Assembly (NCBI RefSeq): GCF_900239975.1
Contig: NZ_LS992154.1
Coordinates: 992,001 to 1,056,000, forward strand
Length of the DNA stretch: 64,000 nt
Direction: 5' to 3'
Origin: Chlamydia poikilotherma
GTDB lineage: Bacteria > Chlamydiota > Chlamydiia > Chlamydiales > Chlamydiaceae
This document shows positions 22,235-31,576 of this stretch, one piece after another; the stretch's first letter is position 1; each line of letters starts with the position of its first letter. The notes beneath the pieces were generated by a model. It saw only the letters and a list, made by a program, of their open reading frames with translations, ran no database searches and was not told where the DNA came from. The translations under genes were made by a program, and so were the position numbers.

Positions 22235-22879
22235 TTAAGAAGGTTGAGATATCACGATATCTAAAAGCTCAGGCCACCTTTCCCCTTGCACAATGGAGGC
22301 AACGGTCCCGGAATCCAATCCTAAGGTGGAGGCAAAAGCAGCGATATCTTCTTCAGTGATAACACCCTGAGAAGCAGCTTGAGAAAATACTTCGCTTAAT
22401 TCGGACATGAACATATTCCAAATCCAATCACGGCCTTGCATTTTCTTCATCCCCTCAATCAATGAAGGGTTTTCAGCTAACAGCTTTAATAAAGCTAAGG
22501 GGTGAAGTTCTCTGATACGGTTTAAAGCGCTCTTAATCTGACTTTGAGACATAGCTAATGAAATAGAAGATTTTTCAGAAGCAGCGTCAACGACGAAAGA
22601 GATATCTCTTTTGTCTTGATCTGTTATCTGAGCTTCATATTTCTTAAAATTAGCTTGCACTTTCTGTGTGTCCTTCTTAGATTGGCTACGTCGAACAAAT
22701 AATCTTCGCGAACGACGTGAAGGCTTCTTTTCACTTTCCGTGAGTATAACAGATTCGTTATTTATGTCCTTCGAGTTTTTTGAACGCTGCTTAGATCCAT
22801 AAGGGCTCAAGCAGCAACTACTCAAACTCAAGAGCAATATCAAACCGCCAAAACTGTACTTATAGATATATTTTTTCAT
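22235..22879 (-). CDS. Lipoprotein of unknown function (CT734 homologue)
   Basis: A 214-residue protein with an N-terminal lipoprotein signal: MKKYIYKYS, a hydrophobic stretch, and a lipobox ending LSSC at residues 19-22, so Cys22 is the likely lipidated residue. The next 60 residues are rich in Lys, Arg and Ser (SRRSRRLFVRRS). The rest is helical, with QSQIKSALNRIRELHPLALL and a C-terminal LGLDSGTVASIVQGERWPEL. I do not recognise the domain. It is a single-gene unit on the minus strand behind an AT-rich 250-base divergent region. Confidence 0.75.
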   Translation of the reverse strand: MKKYIYKYSFGGLILLLSLSSCCLSPYGSKQRSKNSKDINNESVILTESEKKPSRRSRRLFVRRSQSKKDTQKVQANFKKYEAQITDQDKRDISFVVDAASEKSSISLAMSQSQIKSALNRIRELHPLALLKLLAENPSLIEGMKKMQGRDWIWNMFMSELSEVFSQAASQGVITEEDIAAFASTLGLDSGTVASIVQGERWPELLDIVISQPS

Positions 22880-23136
22880 TACTTTAGTTAAATTTAAAAT
22901 TAAAAGTTATAATATTGTATCACAAACGCATTAAAAATAGTGCGTATTTACGTTTTTATTTTTTATTATTAAGATTTTTAACATCATAACGATATCTCTC
23001 TGGCTTCTCTCTGGGAAATGATTCTTGAGTTTCTCGGGTTGATTTGTTATTGGCCATTTTGTTATCAACATGGGGCATTTAGTTAATCCTCTTTATCAAG
23101 GGAAATTAACAAAACAATTAGATGCCAGAGGATCTT

Positions 23137-24504
23137 ATGTTAAAAATCCTTATAATTCGAAGCTGCGCTTGTTTAGTAGCTTGTCTTTTAAGTTTTCCTT
23201 ACATTTCTTATGGAGCTCCGACTTCATCAACGATGCTCTCCATGAATACGCCTTCTGGCAAAGGGAAAATAGGGTCTGATTCTTGGATCGAATACAAGTT
23301 GCGTCAATATCCAGAACTACTTTGGTTAACAGAGCCATCGACTGCGACAAGTATTACCTCAACATCTAAAACAGCTTATTCTTTATCATTATTTGATAGA
23401 AAAATCCCTGCTTTTGATGTCGCTATACGCAGTTTGATGTATCTCCATTTATTAATACAAGGTTCGCGCCAATCTTATGCACAGCTCTGTCAGCTACAAC
23501 CATCGGAAGATAGTATCACGTTTAAGCAATTCCAAACTACCCACAGGCAGTTGATTTATTTCTTAAACTCCCCTAAACATTTTGACAACACTTTAAAAAT
23601 CTTAGAAACAGCTATTGTTTTAAAACACATGGGGTGCTCTGCAAAAGCTGCTGCAAATTTTAAACCTTACTTCACAGAGTCTCGCGCTGATGCTTTCTAT
23701 GCGAAAGCTTTACATGTGTTAAAGGCGTTTCCAGAATTAAGCCCCTCGTATTCTCGATTGTCTCCTGAACAAAAAGAGGTATTTGTCACTTTGCGCCGTT
23801 TAGGTGATTACGATTCGCTCTTCAATCTTACAACAATGCCGAGTGCTCAACTTCTATCCATTGGCAGAGCCAAGCGTCCTTTAGTCGTTTTAGATCTATA
23901 TCTCTACTCTCTGGACATCTGCGGAGAAAACAACTGTTCTCAAGAATTTTACTATAATTTTGCTCCTTTATTATCCATGCTCCAACAACATGCCACTGTA
24001 GAGGAGGCCTTTTCCCGTTACTTCACATACAGAGCCAATCGCTTGGGATTTGAAGGATCTTCCCGTAGTGATATGGCTTTAGTACGCTTAGCAACTCTTA
24101 TGGAGCTTTCACCCGTAGAAGCTAATGCTCTTACCTGGAGTTTTAAAAATCTCCCCATTGATGAATCCGAAAGTTTAGTAAATAGTTTCTATACAACACA
24201 AGGGGAACACGTTCCCTTAGAAATCCGAGGCCTTCCTAATCTCATTACTGGTTTACTACAGGCAAATCACGGAACAGCAACAGCAAGTCCTGAAAGCCGT
24301 TTACGTCAAGTTTACTCTACAGCATTATCCTTAGTAGTAAAAAGTTTGCGTGTTCACAAGGATATGTTAAAAAAGCAATTGCTTGACCAAACAACTGTTT
24401 TAGACTTTTCAGAAACTACGGTTTCTTGTGGAGGTTTAGATATCTTTTCGGAGAATATTGCTGTGCGGGTACACTTAAATGGTTCTGTTAGCGTTACACT
24501 TTAA
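23137..24504 (+). CDS. Exported protein of unknown function (CT733 homologue)
   Basis: A 455-residue protein with a Sec signal peptide (MLKILIIRSCACLVACLLSF, cleavage near ISYGAP). I chose the ATG at 23137 because AGAGGA (23127-23132) lies just before it and the protein then starts directly with the signal; an ATG at 23122 would add five residues. The mature part is helical and Leu-rich, ending with a short beta-like tail (IAVRVHLNGSVSVTL). No known motif is seen. It ends 17 bases from the convergent ribH stop. Periplasmic or outer-membrane location is inferred from the signal only. Confidence 0.75.
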   Translation: MLKILIIRSCACLVACLLSFPYISYGAPTSSTMLSMNTPSGKGKIGSDSWIEYKLRQYPELLWLTEPSTATSITSTSKTAYSLSLFDRKIPAFDVAIRSLMYLHLLIQGSRQSYAQLCQLQPSEDSITFKQFQTTHRQLIYFLNSPKHFDNTLKILETAIVLKHMGCSAKAAANFKPYFTESRADAFYAKALHVLKAFPELSPSYSRLSPEQKEVFVTLRRLGDYDSLFNLTTMPSAQLLSIGRAKRPLVVLDLYLYSLDICGENNCSQEFYYNFAPLLSMLQQHATVEEAFSRYFTYRANRLGFEGSSRSDMALVRLATLMELSPVEANALTWSFKNLPIDESESLVNSFYTTQGEHVPLEIRGLPNLITGLLQANHGTATASPESRLRQVYSTALSLVVKSLRVHKDMLKKQLLDQTTVLDFSETTVSCGGLDIFSENIAVRVHLNGSVSVTL

Positions 24505-24521
24505 AGTGCAACACTACATTA

Positions 24522-24986
24522 TTATAACTTTTTAAAAAGATCAGCCATTTCTAAAGCTGTTTTCATCCCGGAAATCCCTAAATTTGACCCCTTAATTCCT
24601 GCACGTTGCCATGCGGAATCTATGCAAGGTGCTGTGATGACTGAAAAGGTAATTGGGAGATTAAATTCTATAGATAATTCGCTAATCCTTGCTGAAACCT
24701 GATCAGCTATATGGTCATAATGTGTGGTTTCACCTTTAATAAGGACACCACAGGCTACTATAGCATCGTACTCTATACCTGAAGTAAGAAGTTTCTTCAA
24801 TGTACAAGGAATCTCAAACGATCCGGGAACACGTACTATGGTCAACATATCTTCTGTTCCACCTAGATCCAGAAAAGTCTGCTGTGCTCCTGAAACCAAT
24901 GCATCGGCTATAGGCCCATTAAAACACGCACCAACGATAGCAATGCGCATCCCTTTTGCCGATGCTACCCCTTTAAATGTTGTCAT
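24522..24986 (-). CDS. ribH: 6,7-dimethyl-8-ribityllumazine synthase
   Basis: Joins ribitylaminouracil to dihydroxybutanone phosphate, the penultimate step of riboflavin synthesis. The 154-residue protein shows ACFNGPIADALVSGA, VPGSFEIP and CGVLIKGETTHYDHI with the catalytic histidine, and SVITAPC near the C-terminus, all at the normal spacing. It follows ribBA by about 11 bases on the same strand, so ribD-ribBA-ribH is probably one transcription unit. Riboflavin synthase (ribE) is not in this window. Confidence 0.95.
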   Translation of the reverse strand: MTTFKGVASAKGMRIAIVGACFNGPIADALVSGAQQTFLDLGGTEDMLTIVRVPGSFEIPCTLKKLLTSGIEYDAIVACGVLIKGETTHYDHIADQVSARISELSIEFNLPITFSVITAPCIDSAWQRAGIKGSNLGISGMKTALEMADLFKKL

Positions 24987-24997
24987 ATAATCCTAGA

Positions 24998-26257
24998 TTA
25001 TCTTGTGTTCACTTCCTCAATATAGGGGAAGTCTATCCAATGCCCCATACGCTCCTTTTTTGTGCGTAGGTAACACTCGTTTTCTTCGGAGACATTAATT
25101 GGGAGAGCGATTCTATCAACAATCTCCAACCCAAAACCCTGAAGCCCGAAATATTTGTGGGGATTATGGGTAATCAATTTGATCTTTGTCAATCCTAGAT
25201 CAACTAAAATCTGAGCTCCTATCCCATACTCTCTAGAATCTACGGGAAAGCCAATTTCTAAGTTAGCATCGACAGTGTCGTAACCACGATCTTGTAAAGC
25301 ATAAGCACGAACCTTATGACCTAAGCCAATACCGCGTCCTTCCTGTCCGCGTAGGTAAACAACAACACCCTCTCCTTCCAACGCAATATATTCCATAGCA
25401 GAGCGTAGCTGATGTCCACAGTCACAACGCGTGGATCCCATAATATCCCCAGTAAGACATTCAGAATGCACACGAACAAGAATATTTTCTTTTCCCCTTA
25501 TATCACCTTTCACCAAAGCAATATGTTGGATACCGTCAAGAAGAGATTCATAAACATGAATATTGAAATCCCCATATTCTGTAGGAAGACGAGCTGACGA
25601 AACAGGAATCACTAACCTTTCGGATAGCATACGGTAGGCTATCAAATCCGAAATAGAGATTACCGAAAGTTTGTGTTGTTTAGCGAATTCTATAATTTGA
25701 GGAAGACGCATCATAGTATGGTCTTCGTTAACAAGCTCTGAAAGAACCCCACAAGGCTGCATATTCGCTAAACGCACAAGATCTAAAGCAGCTTCTGTAT
25801 GTCCAGCACGTTTTAATACGCCTCCTGGAGTGCCTACTAGGGGGAAAAAATGTCCTGGCCGGACAAAATCTTCAGGGCGACTATTAGGATCAGATAATAA
25901 CTCTACAACTTTTGTTCTATCTGCTGCAGAAACTCCTGTAGTTATACCTTTGGCAGCATCTACAGAAACTGTAAATGCTGTATGATAACGACAACGATTA
26001 TCTTCAACCATAGGGGGCAATTCTAAATCTTTTATTCTCTCAGGTTCTAAAGAAGCACAAATAATTCCTGTCGTATATTTAAGAAGAAAAGTCATTTTTT
26101 CTATGGTCATCTTTTCACCAGCGATGATAAGATCCCCTTCATCTTCTCTCGAAGCTTCATCAACAACAATAACAAATTTCCCCTCGGAGATATCTGCGAT
26201 TGCCTTTTCTATTGGGACAAAACATGATGCACATGCATCCTCATCGGATTTTATCAC
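24998..26257 (-). CDS. ribBA: Bifunctional DHBP synthase / GTP cyclohydrolase II
   Basis: Provides both riboflavin precursors. The N-terminal DHBP synthase half has [12 protein letters not shown] and [11 protein letters not shown]; the C-terminal GTP cyclohydrolase II half has [11 protein letters not shown] and [10 protein letters not shown] (the zinc cysteines) and [13 protein letters not shown] start it at the GTG at 26257 because GGAGG lies seven bases upstream, giving 419 residues; the frame extends to a TTG at 26272 but that would place the ribosome site inside the gene. It lies between ribD and ribH. The 86-base gap from ribD holds no FMN riboswitch that I can see. Confidence 0.95.
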   Translation of the reverse strand: MIKSDEDACASCFVPIEKAIADISEGKFVIVVDEASREDEGDLIIAGEKMTIEKMTFLLKYTTGIICASLEPERIKDLELPPMVEDNRCRYHTAFTVSVDAAKGITTGVSAADRTKVVELLSDPNSRPEDFVRPGHFFPLVGTPGGVLKRAGHTEAALDLVRLANMQPCGVLSELVNEDHTMMRLPQIIEFAKQHKLSVISISDLIAYRMLSERLVIPVSSARLPTEYGDFNIHVYESLLDGIQHIALVKGDIRGKENILVRVHSECLTGDIMGSTRCDCGHQLRSAMEYIALEGEGVVVYLRGQEGRGIGLGHKVRAYALQDRGYDTVDANLEIGFPVDSREYGIGAQILVDLGLTKIKLITHNPHKYFGLQGFGLEIVDRIALPINVSEENECYLRTKKERMGHWIDFPYIEEVNTR

Positions 26258-26343
26258 TAGGGTTCCTCCCAATTACTGACCTCTATCCTCTAGGAATCCT
26301 AATAGAAATCCCCTATTCACTTCAATCCCTTCTCCTATTTCCT

Positions 26344-27450
26344 CTACCCAACAATTTCCCAACACGTTTTTAAAGAATTTCCTAAAATCTTAGAAAACTT
26401 AGGAAGAATTTTTTGAGCGGAATCTAAACGATACCCCAAATTTCCGAAAAGTGGTTTCCTTTGATCTCCAAAAACTTTTGGTCCCAGGTAAACAACTAGA
26501 GCATTTGCTAAACGTTCTTTCAAAAATTCAGTGTGTAAAATAGAGCCCCCTTCAATAAGAACCTGTAAAATATGTTTGGTAGATAGATATGAGATTAATT
26601 CGTGTAAATTTACTCTAGAATTTCGAGGTTCGGTAACTAAAACCTCTACACCAAATTTTTCAATATTTTTAATATGATCTTTTGAACATTGCGACGTGGT
26701 TACGTAGAGAGATTGTCCAGGACTATGAAAAATTTTTGCCTCTGCTGTTACAGCACCCAAACTATCAACAACAACACGTAATGGTTGATGAGAATAGAGC
26801 TCTCCAGAAGGTTTCCTTGCAGTCAACAGAGGATTATCTTGTAAAACAGTTTTAGAACCCACAACAACAGCCTGAGAACTAGCACGTAATTTACCCACAT
26901 CAATGCGAGCTTCCGGGCAAGTGATCCACTGAGATTCTCCATAACTGTCGGCAGTCTGACCATCCAAAGTCGCAGCACTTTTAAGCACAATCCAAGGCTT
27001 GCCGAAGGTACGTTGATAAATATAAGATTTTAAAGACTCCTCAGCCTCTTTTTTACCTAAGCCTTCAAAAACACGTATCCCTGCTTGTCTTAAAGCAAAA
27101 ACTCCCTTACCAGCAACCCGGTTATCAGGATCTAATAAAGCAACGTAAACAGTAGAAATTTTATATTTGATTAATAGATTCACACAAGGAGGTGTGCTTC
27201 CATAATGACAACACGGCTCTAAAGTTACGTAAACATCACTACCCTCTACAGATACGGATGTAGAGTTTATCGCATTTTCTTCTGCGTGCGGTTGACCTTT
27301 TTTCTCATGATATCCTTCTCCTATAATCTGTCCATTTTTTACAATTACACAGCCCACCCAAGGATTAGGTGGGGCAAAAAACCTTCCCTTTTCTCCTAAT
27401 TCTATAGCTCGACGCATAAAAAATAGTTGTTGCTCAGAGAAATCTTCCAT
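26344..27450 (-). CDS. ribD: Bifunctional riboflavin deaminase/reductase
   Basis: Carries out the deamination and side-chain reduction steps of riboflavin synthesis. The N-terminal deaminase has the zinc motif PHAEENAI and LEPCCHYGSTPPC (about residues 50-85), and the C-terminal reductase has LKSAATLDGQTA and the conserved LLTAR, VLIEGGSILHTEFL. The length, 368 residues, is standard. It is divergent from serS, with a 43-base gap that must hold both promoters or at least both leaders. First gene of the rib cluster. Confidence 0.94.
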   Translation of the reverse strand: MEDFSEQQLFFMRRAIELGEKGRFFAPPNPWVGCVIVKNGQIIGEGYHEKKGQPHAEENAINSTSVSVEGSDVYVTLEPCCHYGSTPPCVNLLIKYKISTVYVALLDPDNRVAGKGVFALRQAGIRVFEGLGKKEAEESLKSYIYQRTFGKPWIVLKSAATLDGQTADSYGESQWITCPEARIDVGKLRASSQAVVVGSKTVLQDNPLLTARKPSGELYSHQPLRVVVDSLGAVTAEAKIFHSPGQSLYVTTSQCSKDHIKNIEKFGVEVLVTEPRNSRVNLHELISYLSTKHILQVLIEGGSILHTEFLKERLANALVVYLGPKVFGDQRKPLFGNLGYRLDSAQKILPKFSKILGNSLKTCWEIVG

Positions 27451-27493
27451 ATACTTTGCCTTTGTGAGAAAAGGTAATTAAAGAGATACAAGG

Positions 27494-28774
27494 ATGTTGG
27501 ATATAAAATTAATACGCAAGGCACCTGAAGAATGCGAAACCCGTCTTCGCAGGAAAGATCCTAATATTTCTCTTCTTCCTATTCTTGATTTGGATAAAGA
27601 AGTCCGCCAATTGAAAACAGATTCAGAATCTCTACAATCTCAAAGAAAACTGCTGTCTACACAAATCCATAAAGCCAAGGCTCAAGATGAAGATGTATCT
27701 AATATGATTGGTGAAGTTGAAAAACTCTCTCAAGATTTGGAGAAATTAGAGGCTTTACTTGAAGAAAAAAATGCCACTTTACAAGACCTTCTCGTACGTC
27801 TTCCTAATTACCCTGAAGAAGATGTTCCTGTATCCCCCGACAAATCGGATAATCAAGTAATTAAAAGTGTAGGTTCTTTGCCAACATTTTCTTTCACTCC
27901 TAAACATCACGTAGATCTGAATCAAAAATTACAAATTTTAGATTTTAAACTTCCTGCAAAAACTTCAGGATCTGGATGGCCTGCATATAAGAATCAAGGT
28001 GTTCTTTTAGAGTGGGCATTACTTACTTATTTATTAAATAAGCAGCGAGAGCACGGATTTCAATTATGGCTCCCTCCCCTTCTTGTAAAACGCGAAATTC
28101 TTTTCGGCTCGGGACAAATTCCTAAATTTGACGGTCAATACTATCGTGTAGAAGACGGGGATCAATCTCTTTACCTGATTCCTACTGCTGAGGTTGTTCT
28201 CAACGGATTCCATTCTCAAGAAATTTTTAATGAGAAAGATCTACCTATATATTACGCGGCATGTACACCATGTTTCCGTAGGGAGGCTGGAGCTGCGGGT
28301 GCTAACGAACGTGGACTTGTTCGTGTACACCAGTTTAATAAAGTAGAGATGTTTGCTTTTACTACTCCAGAGCAAGCTGATCAGGCTTATGACAAGATGC
28401 TTGCTGTTGTGGAAGACATTCTCACAGAATTAAAACTTCCTTACCGTTTATCTTTACTTTCCACAGGAGATATGTCTTTCACAGCCTCAAAAACCATAGA
28501 TGCCGAAGTTTGGCTCCCTGGACAACAATCTTACTATGAGGTTTCTTCTATTTCCCAATGCACAGATTTCCAGTCACGTCGTTCAGAAACTCGTTATAAA
28601 GATAGCCAAGGGAAAATGCATTTTATCCATACCCTTAATGGTTCAGGTTTAGCAACACCACGTTTATTCGTTGCAATTTTGGAAAATAATCAGCAAGAAG
28701 ATGGCTCTGTAATTATTCCTGAAATTCTACGCCCCTACTTAGGAAATCAAAAAGTATTATTACCTCAAAAATAG
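27494..28774 (+). CDS. serS: Seryl-tRNA synthetase
   Basis: Charges tRNA-Ser (and tRNA-Sec where present). The N-terminal MLDIKLIRKAPEECETRLRR is followed by a long coiled-coil arm (residues about 35-100), which grips the tRNA long arm. The class II core shows motif 2 as CFRREAGAAGANERGLVRVH and motif 3 as NGSGLATPRLFVAILENNQQ. Its 426 residues are normal. It stands alone, divergent from ribD and followed 65 bases later by the VIT1-like gene. No T-box leader would be expected or is seen. Confidence 0.97.
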   Translation: MLDIKLIRKAPEECETRLRRKDPNISLLPILDLDKEVRQLKTDSESLQSQRKLLSTQIHKAKAQDEDVSNMIGEVEKLSQDLEKLEALLEEKNATLQDLLVRLPNYPEEDVPVSPDKSDNQVIKSVGSLPTFSFTPKHHVDLNQKLQILDFKLPAKTSGSGWPAYKNQGVLLEWALLTYLLNKQREHGFQLWLPPLLVKREILFGSGQIPKFDGQYYRVEDGDQSLYLIPTAEVVLNGFHSQEIFNEKDLPIYYAACTPCFRREAGAAGANERGLVRVHQFNKVEMFAFTTPEQADQAYDKMLAVVEDILTELKLPYRLSLLSTGDMSFTASKTIDAEVWLPGQQSYYEVSSISQCTDFQSRRSETRYKDSQGKMHFIHTLNGSGLATPRLFVAILENNQQEDGSVIIPEILRPYLGNQKVLLPQK

Positions 28775-28839
28775 GATCTGTATTGCAAATATGAAAAAAT
28801 CTAAGGCACTATAAACTATATACCGCATGGATAAGATTG

Positions 28840-29583
28840 ATGAAGACCGATTATCACCATTTCAAAAACACAACTCCTGAAGAGCATCTTAAGACTGTTA
28901 GAGATCAACATGGAGTTTGTATTGGCGAACCTCATACAACAATAAAAGGCTTTTTCTATCATCTAGCAAGTGATGCCTTATCTACAGGTATCTTCCTATT
29001 TTTTATCAGAACACTTGCCTTTCTTCTTCCTATTTCTCAAGGAACACAAACAGAGGTTCTATTTTCACTAGGATTGGGATGGATTTTTTATCGAGGCTGC
29101 CTGAAAGCAAAAAAAGCCTGGTCTTACATGGAGCTTTCCCATCGTTTTATGCTTCAGGAAAAAGAGGAAATAGAAAAACATCCCGAACAAGAACTTTTAG
29201 AACTCAATGTTATTTTTAAAAATCAAGGGTTCAAATCACCCCTTCTTGAAGAAATGGTAGATTATGTCAGTTCTGATTCTACTCTCCTTCTTGATACTAT
29301 GATCCGCGAAGAACTTCATATTTCTATCGAGAACTTCCCGCATCCTTTAAAACAAGGGGGGACACGTATACTTGGAGGACTTATCGGTTTAATTCTCTTC
29401 TTACCACTAGTTCTCTGTTCTAGTTATACAGTAGCAGGTGTATTATCCGGAGCACTCATCACCATACTCTCTGCTACCAAAGCAAAAATATTAGGAAATG
29501 ATGTGATCACAGAGGTTGTGTGGGTTTTAGGTATTTTTATTACCTCCATAAGCATCGTTTGCACTTGTGTAAAATTTTTATAG
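28840..29583 (+). CDS. VIT1/CCC1-like membrane protein (CT728 homologue)
   Basis: A 247-residue protein with a pair of N-terminal and two C-terminal hydrophobic regions around an acidic cytoplasmic part. The middle reads EKEEIEKHPEQELLELNVIF, then KNQGF and later LDTMIREEL (residues 152-159). This order (Glu-rich helix, 'PE-E-EL-I', 'GF', then 'LDTM--EEL') is what I recall of the metal-binding domain of VIT1/CCC1 iron/manganese transporters. The membrane part is less typical, so function is inference. The ATG at 28840 is used; a TTG directly before would add one residue. It lies 15 bases before the P-type ATPase gene, probably in one operon. Confidence 0.6.
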   Translation: MKTDYHHFKNTTPEEHLKTVRDQHGVCIGEPHTTIKGFFYHLASDALSTGIFLFFIRTLAFLLPISQGTQTEVLFSLGLGWIFYRGCLKAKKAWSYMELSHRFMLQEKEEIEKHPEQELLELNVIFKNQGFKSPLLEEMVDYVSSDSTLLLDTMIREELHISIENFPHPLKQGGTRILGGLIGLILFLPLVLCSSYTVAGVLSGALITILSATKAKILGNDVITEVVWVLGIFITSISIVCTCVKFL

Positions 29584-29598
29584 AGCCCAGGTATCGTA

Positions 29599-31572
29599 GT
29601 GTTTTCACAATTATTCTCTACACCATTTTCACCAGAAATATTAAACAATTTTTTTGAATCAGGCATGACAGAAGATAATAGCCCCATGTTATCCCAAAAG
29701 AATCGGTTGTTGAGTCGCAACCTTTCTTTAAAGTCTGCATGTATTTCTTTAGGAACATATCTGTGTGCGTTAGCTTTTTATTGGTTTCGCATTGTTGATA
29801 TTTCTAATTTATTTGTTGTTTTTACGTTTTTTCTTGCTGGAACCCCAGCTCTGATAAAGTCTTTAGATGATATCCGCAATAAGACTGTGAATATTGATAT
29901 TTTAATGACCTCAGCGGCCTTCGGCTCTATTTTCATTGGCGGGGCCTTAGAAGGGTCTTTACTTCTTGTTTTATTTGCCATTTCTGAAGCCCTTGGACAA
30001 ATGGTATCAGGGAAAGCAAAGAGCACACTAGCTTCTCTGAAACATTTAGCACCCACTATTGCCTGGATAGTTGGTGAAGATGGGAACTTAGAAAAAACGC
30101 CAGTAAGTCAAGTTCAAGTTGGTGATATTATCCGAGTCAAAAGTGGTGAGATCGTTCCCTTAGATGGAGAAATTATTCACGGTTCCTCTTCTATTAATCT
30201 TATGCATCTTACTGGAGAAAAAATTCCTAAGTCTTGTCAGATGGGCTCCATAGTTCCCGCGGGAGCACATAATCTTGAAGGTAGTTTTGATCTGAAGGTT
30301 TTAAAGACAGGTGCAGACTCAACAATTGCCCATATTATTAATCTAGTTATTCAAGCACAGAAATCCAAACCTCGTTTACAACAACGTTTAGATAAATATT
30401 CTTCAGCCTATGCATTAACAATCTTCGGTATTTCGTCATCTATAGCTGTTTTGGTTCCTCTATTTACCTCTATTCCTTTCTTAGGACCAAATAGTGCTTT
30501 TTATCGTGCCTTAGCATTTCTCATTGCAGCATCTCCCTGTGCATTAATTATTGCTATTCCGATTGCCTATCTAAGTGCAGTAAATGCCTGTGCAAAACAT
30601 GGAGTCCTTCTTAAAGGCGGTGTCGTCTTAGATCGCTTAGCTTCTTGTAATTCTATTGTTATGGATAAAACAGGAACACTAACCACAGGAGAGCTTACTT
30701 GTATTGGTTGTGATAATTTCGGACAAAAAAATCCCAATTTCTTCCCTGCTATTTTAGCTTTAGAACAATCTTCTATGCATCCTATTGCACAAGCAATTGC
30801 TGCCTATCTTATAAAGAATAATGTTTCTTCTCTCCCTGCTGAAGAATATTGTATGATTCCTGGTAAAGGGGTTCGGGGTATTTTCCAAGGTCAAGAGGCG
30901 TTTGTAGGAAGAGTCGATACAGCTCTACAAAAAGTCCCTCAAGAGTACGTTCAGGAACTAGAAGAGCGTGTACATACTGCCAGACAACGCGGAGAAATAT
31001 GTTCACTAGCTTATTTACAAGGAAGCTGCGCATTATTTTATTTTAAAGATACTCCCCGTCCTGATGCTGGGAAAATTGTGAGAGAACTTAGAGATGAAGG
31101 TTATCCTATTAGCATGCTCACAGGAGACCATCAAATTAGTGCAGAAAATACTGCGAAGCTCTTAGGGATTTCTGAAGTCTTTTCTGATCTATCTCCAGAT
31201 GATAAATTAGAAAAAGTACGCGAACTCGCCAAGAAACGCCATATCCTTATGGTTGGTGATGGTATTAACGATGCCCCCGCTCTCGCACAAGCAACAGTTG
31301 GTGTTGCTATGGGAGAAGCGGGAAGCGCCGCAGCGATAGAAGCTGCCGATATTGTTCTTCTCCATGATGCAATTTCCCTATTACCGTGGATCATAAGAAA
31401 AGCAAAGAAGACGCGAAAAATCGTCACACAAAACTTAGGCTTAGCCTTAGCGATTATCCTTCTTGTTTCATGGCCTGCCTCACTAGGAATTATTCCTTTA
31501 TGGCTTGCTGTAATTCTCCATGAGGGCAGCACCATTGTGGTTGGGCTTAACGCCTTACGGCTGCTAAAGTAA
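29599..31572 (+). CDS. P1B-type metal-transporting ATPase (CT727 homologue, P1B-4 features)
   Basis: A 657-residue heavy-metal ATPase. The phosphorylation site DKTGT is at 356-360 and the hinge GDGINDAPALAQ near 550. The membrane site is SPC (residues 312-314) and the C-terminal helix has HEGST (641-645). That pair is the signature of P1B-4 pumps (Co2+, Fe2+), not of ZntA-type Zn/Cd pumps, which have CPC. No N-terminal CxxC metal domain is present. The older name zntA is therefore doubtful. The GTG at 29599 has an AGG upstream; an ATG at 29665 is a possible later start. It is next to the VIT1-like gene and converges on rodA with a four-base gap. Confidence 0.88.
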   Translation: MFSQLFSTPFSPEILNNFFESGMTEDNSPMLSQKNRLLSRNLSLKSACISLGTYLCALAFYWFRIVDISNLFVVFTFFLAGTPALIKSLDDIRNKTVNIDILMTSAAFGSIFIGGALEGSLLLVLFAISEALGQMVSGKAKSTLASLKHLAPTIAWIVGEDGNLEKTPVSQVQVGDIIRVKSGEIVPLDGEIIHGSSSINLMHLTGEKIPKSCQMGSIVPAGAHNLEGSFDLKVLKTGADSTIAHIINLVIQAQKSKPRLQQRLDKYSSAYALTIFGISSSIAVLVPLFTSIPFLGPNSAFYRALAFLIAASPCALIIAIPIAYLSAVNACAKHGVLLKGGVVLDRLASCNSIVMDKTGTLTTGELTCIGCDNFGQKNPNFFPAILALEQSSMHPIAQAIAAYLIKNNVSSLPAEEYCMIPGKGVRGIFQGQEAFVGRVDTALQKVPQEYVQELEERVHTARQRGEICSLAYLQGSCALFYFKDTPRPDAGKIVRELRDEGYPISMLTGDHQISAENTAKLLGISEVFSDLSPDDKLEKVRELAKKRHILMVGDGINDAPALAQATVGVAMGEAGSAAAIEAADIVLLHDAISLLPWIIRKAKKTRKIVTQNLGLALAIILLVSWPASLGIIPLWLAVILHEGSTIVVGLNALRLLK

Positions 31573-31576
31573 GCTT

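Noticed and set aside
24491..24510. Inverted repeat at the CT733 end (GTTACACTTTAAAGTGCAAC) as a bidirectional terminator
   Set aside because: Symmetry is good apart from one mismatch, but there is no T-run on either side and most of it is within the coding end.
26258..26343. FMN riboswitch between ribD and ribBA
   Set aside because: The 86-base gap has none of the conserved RFN helices and is too short.
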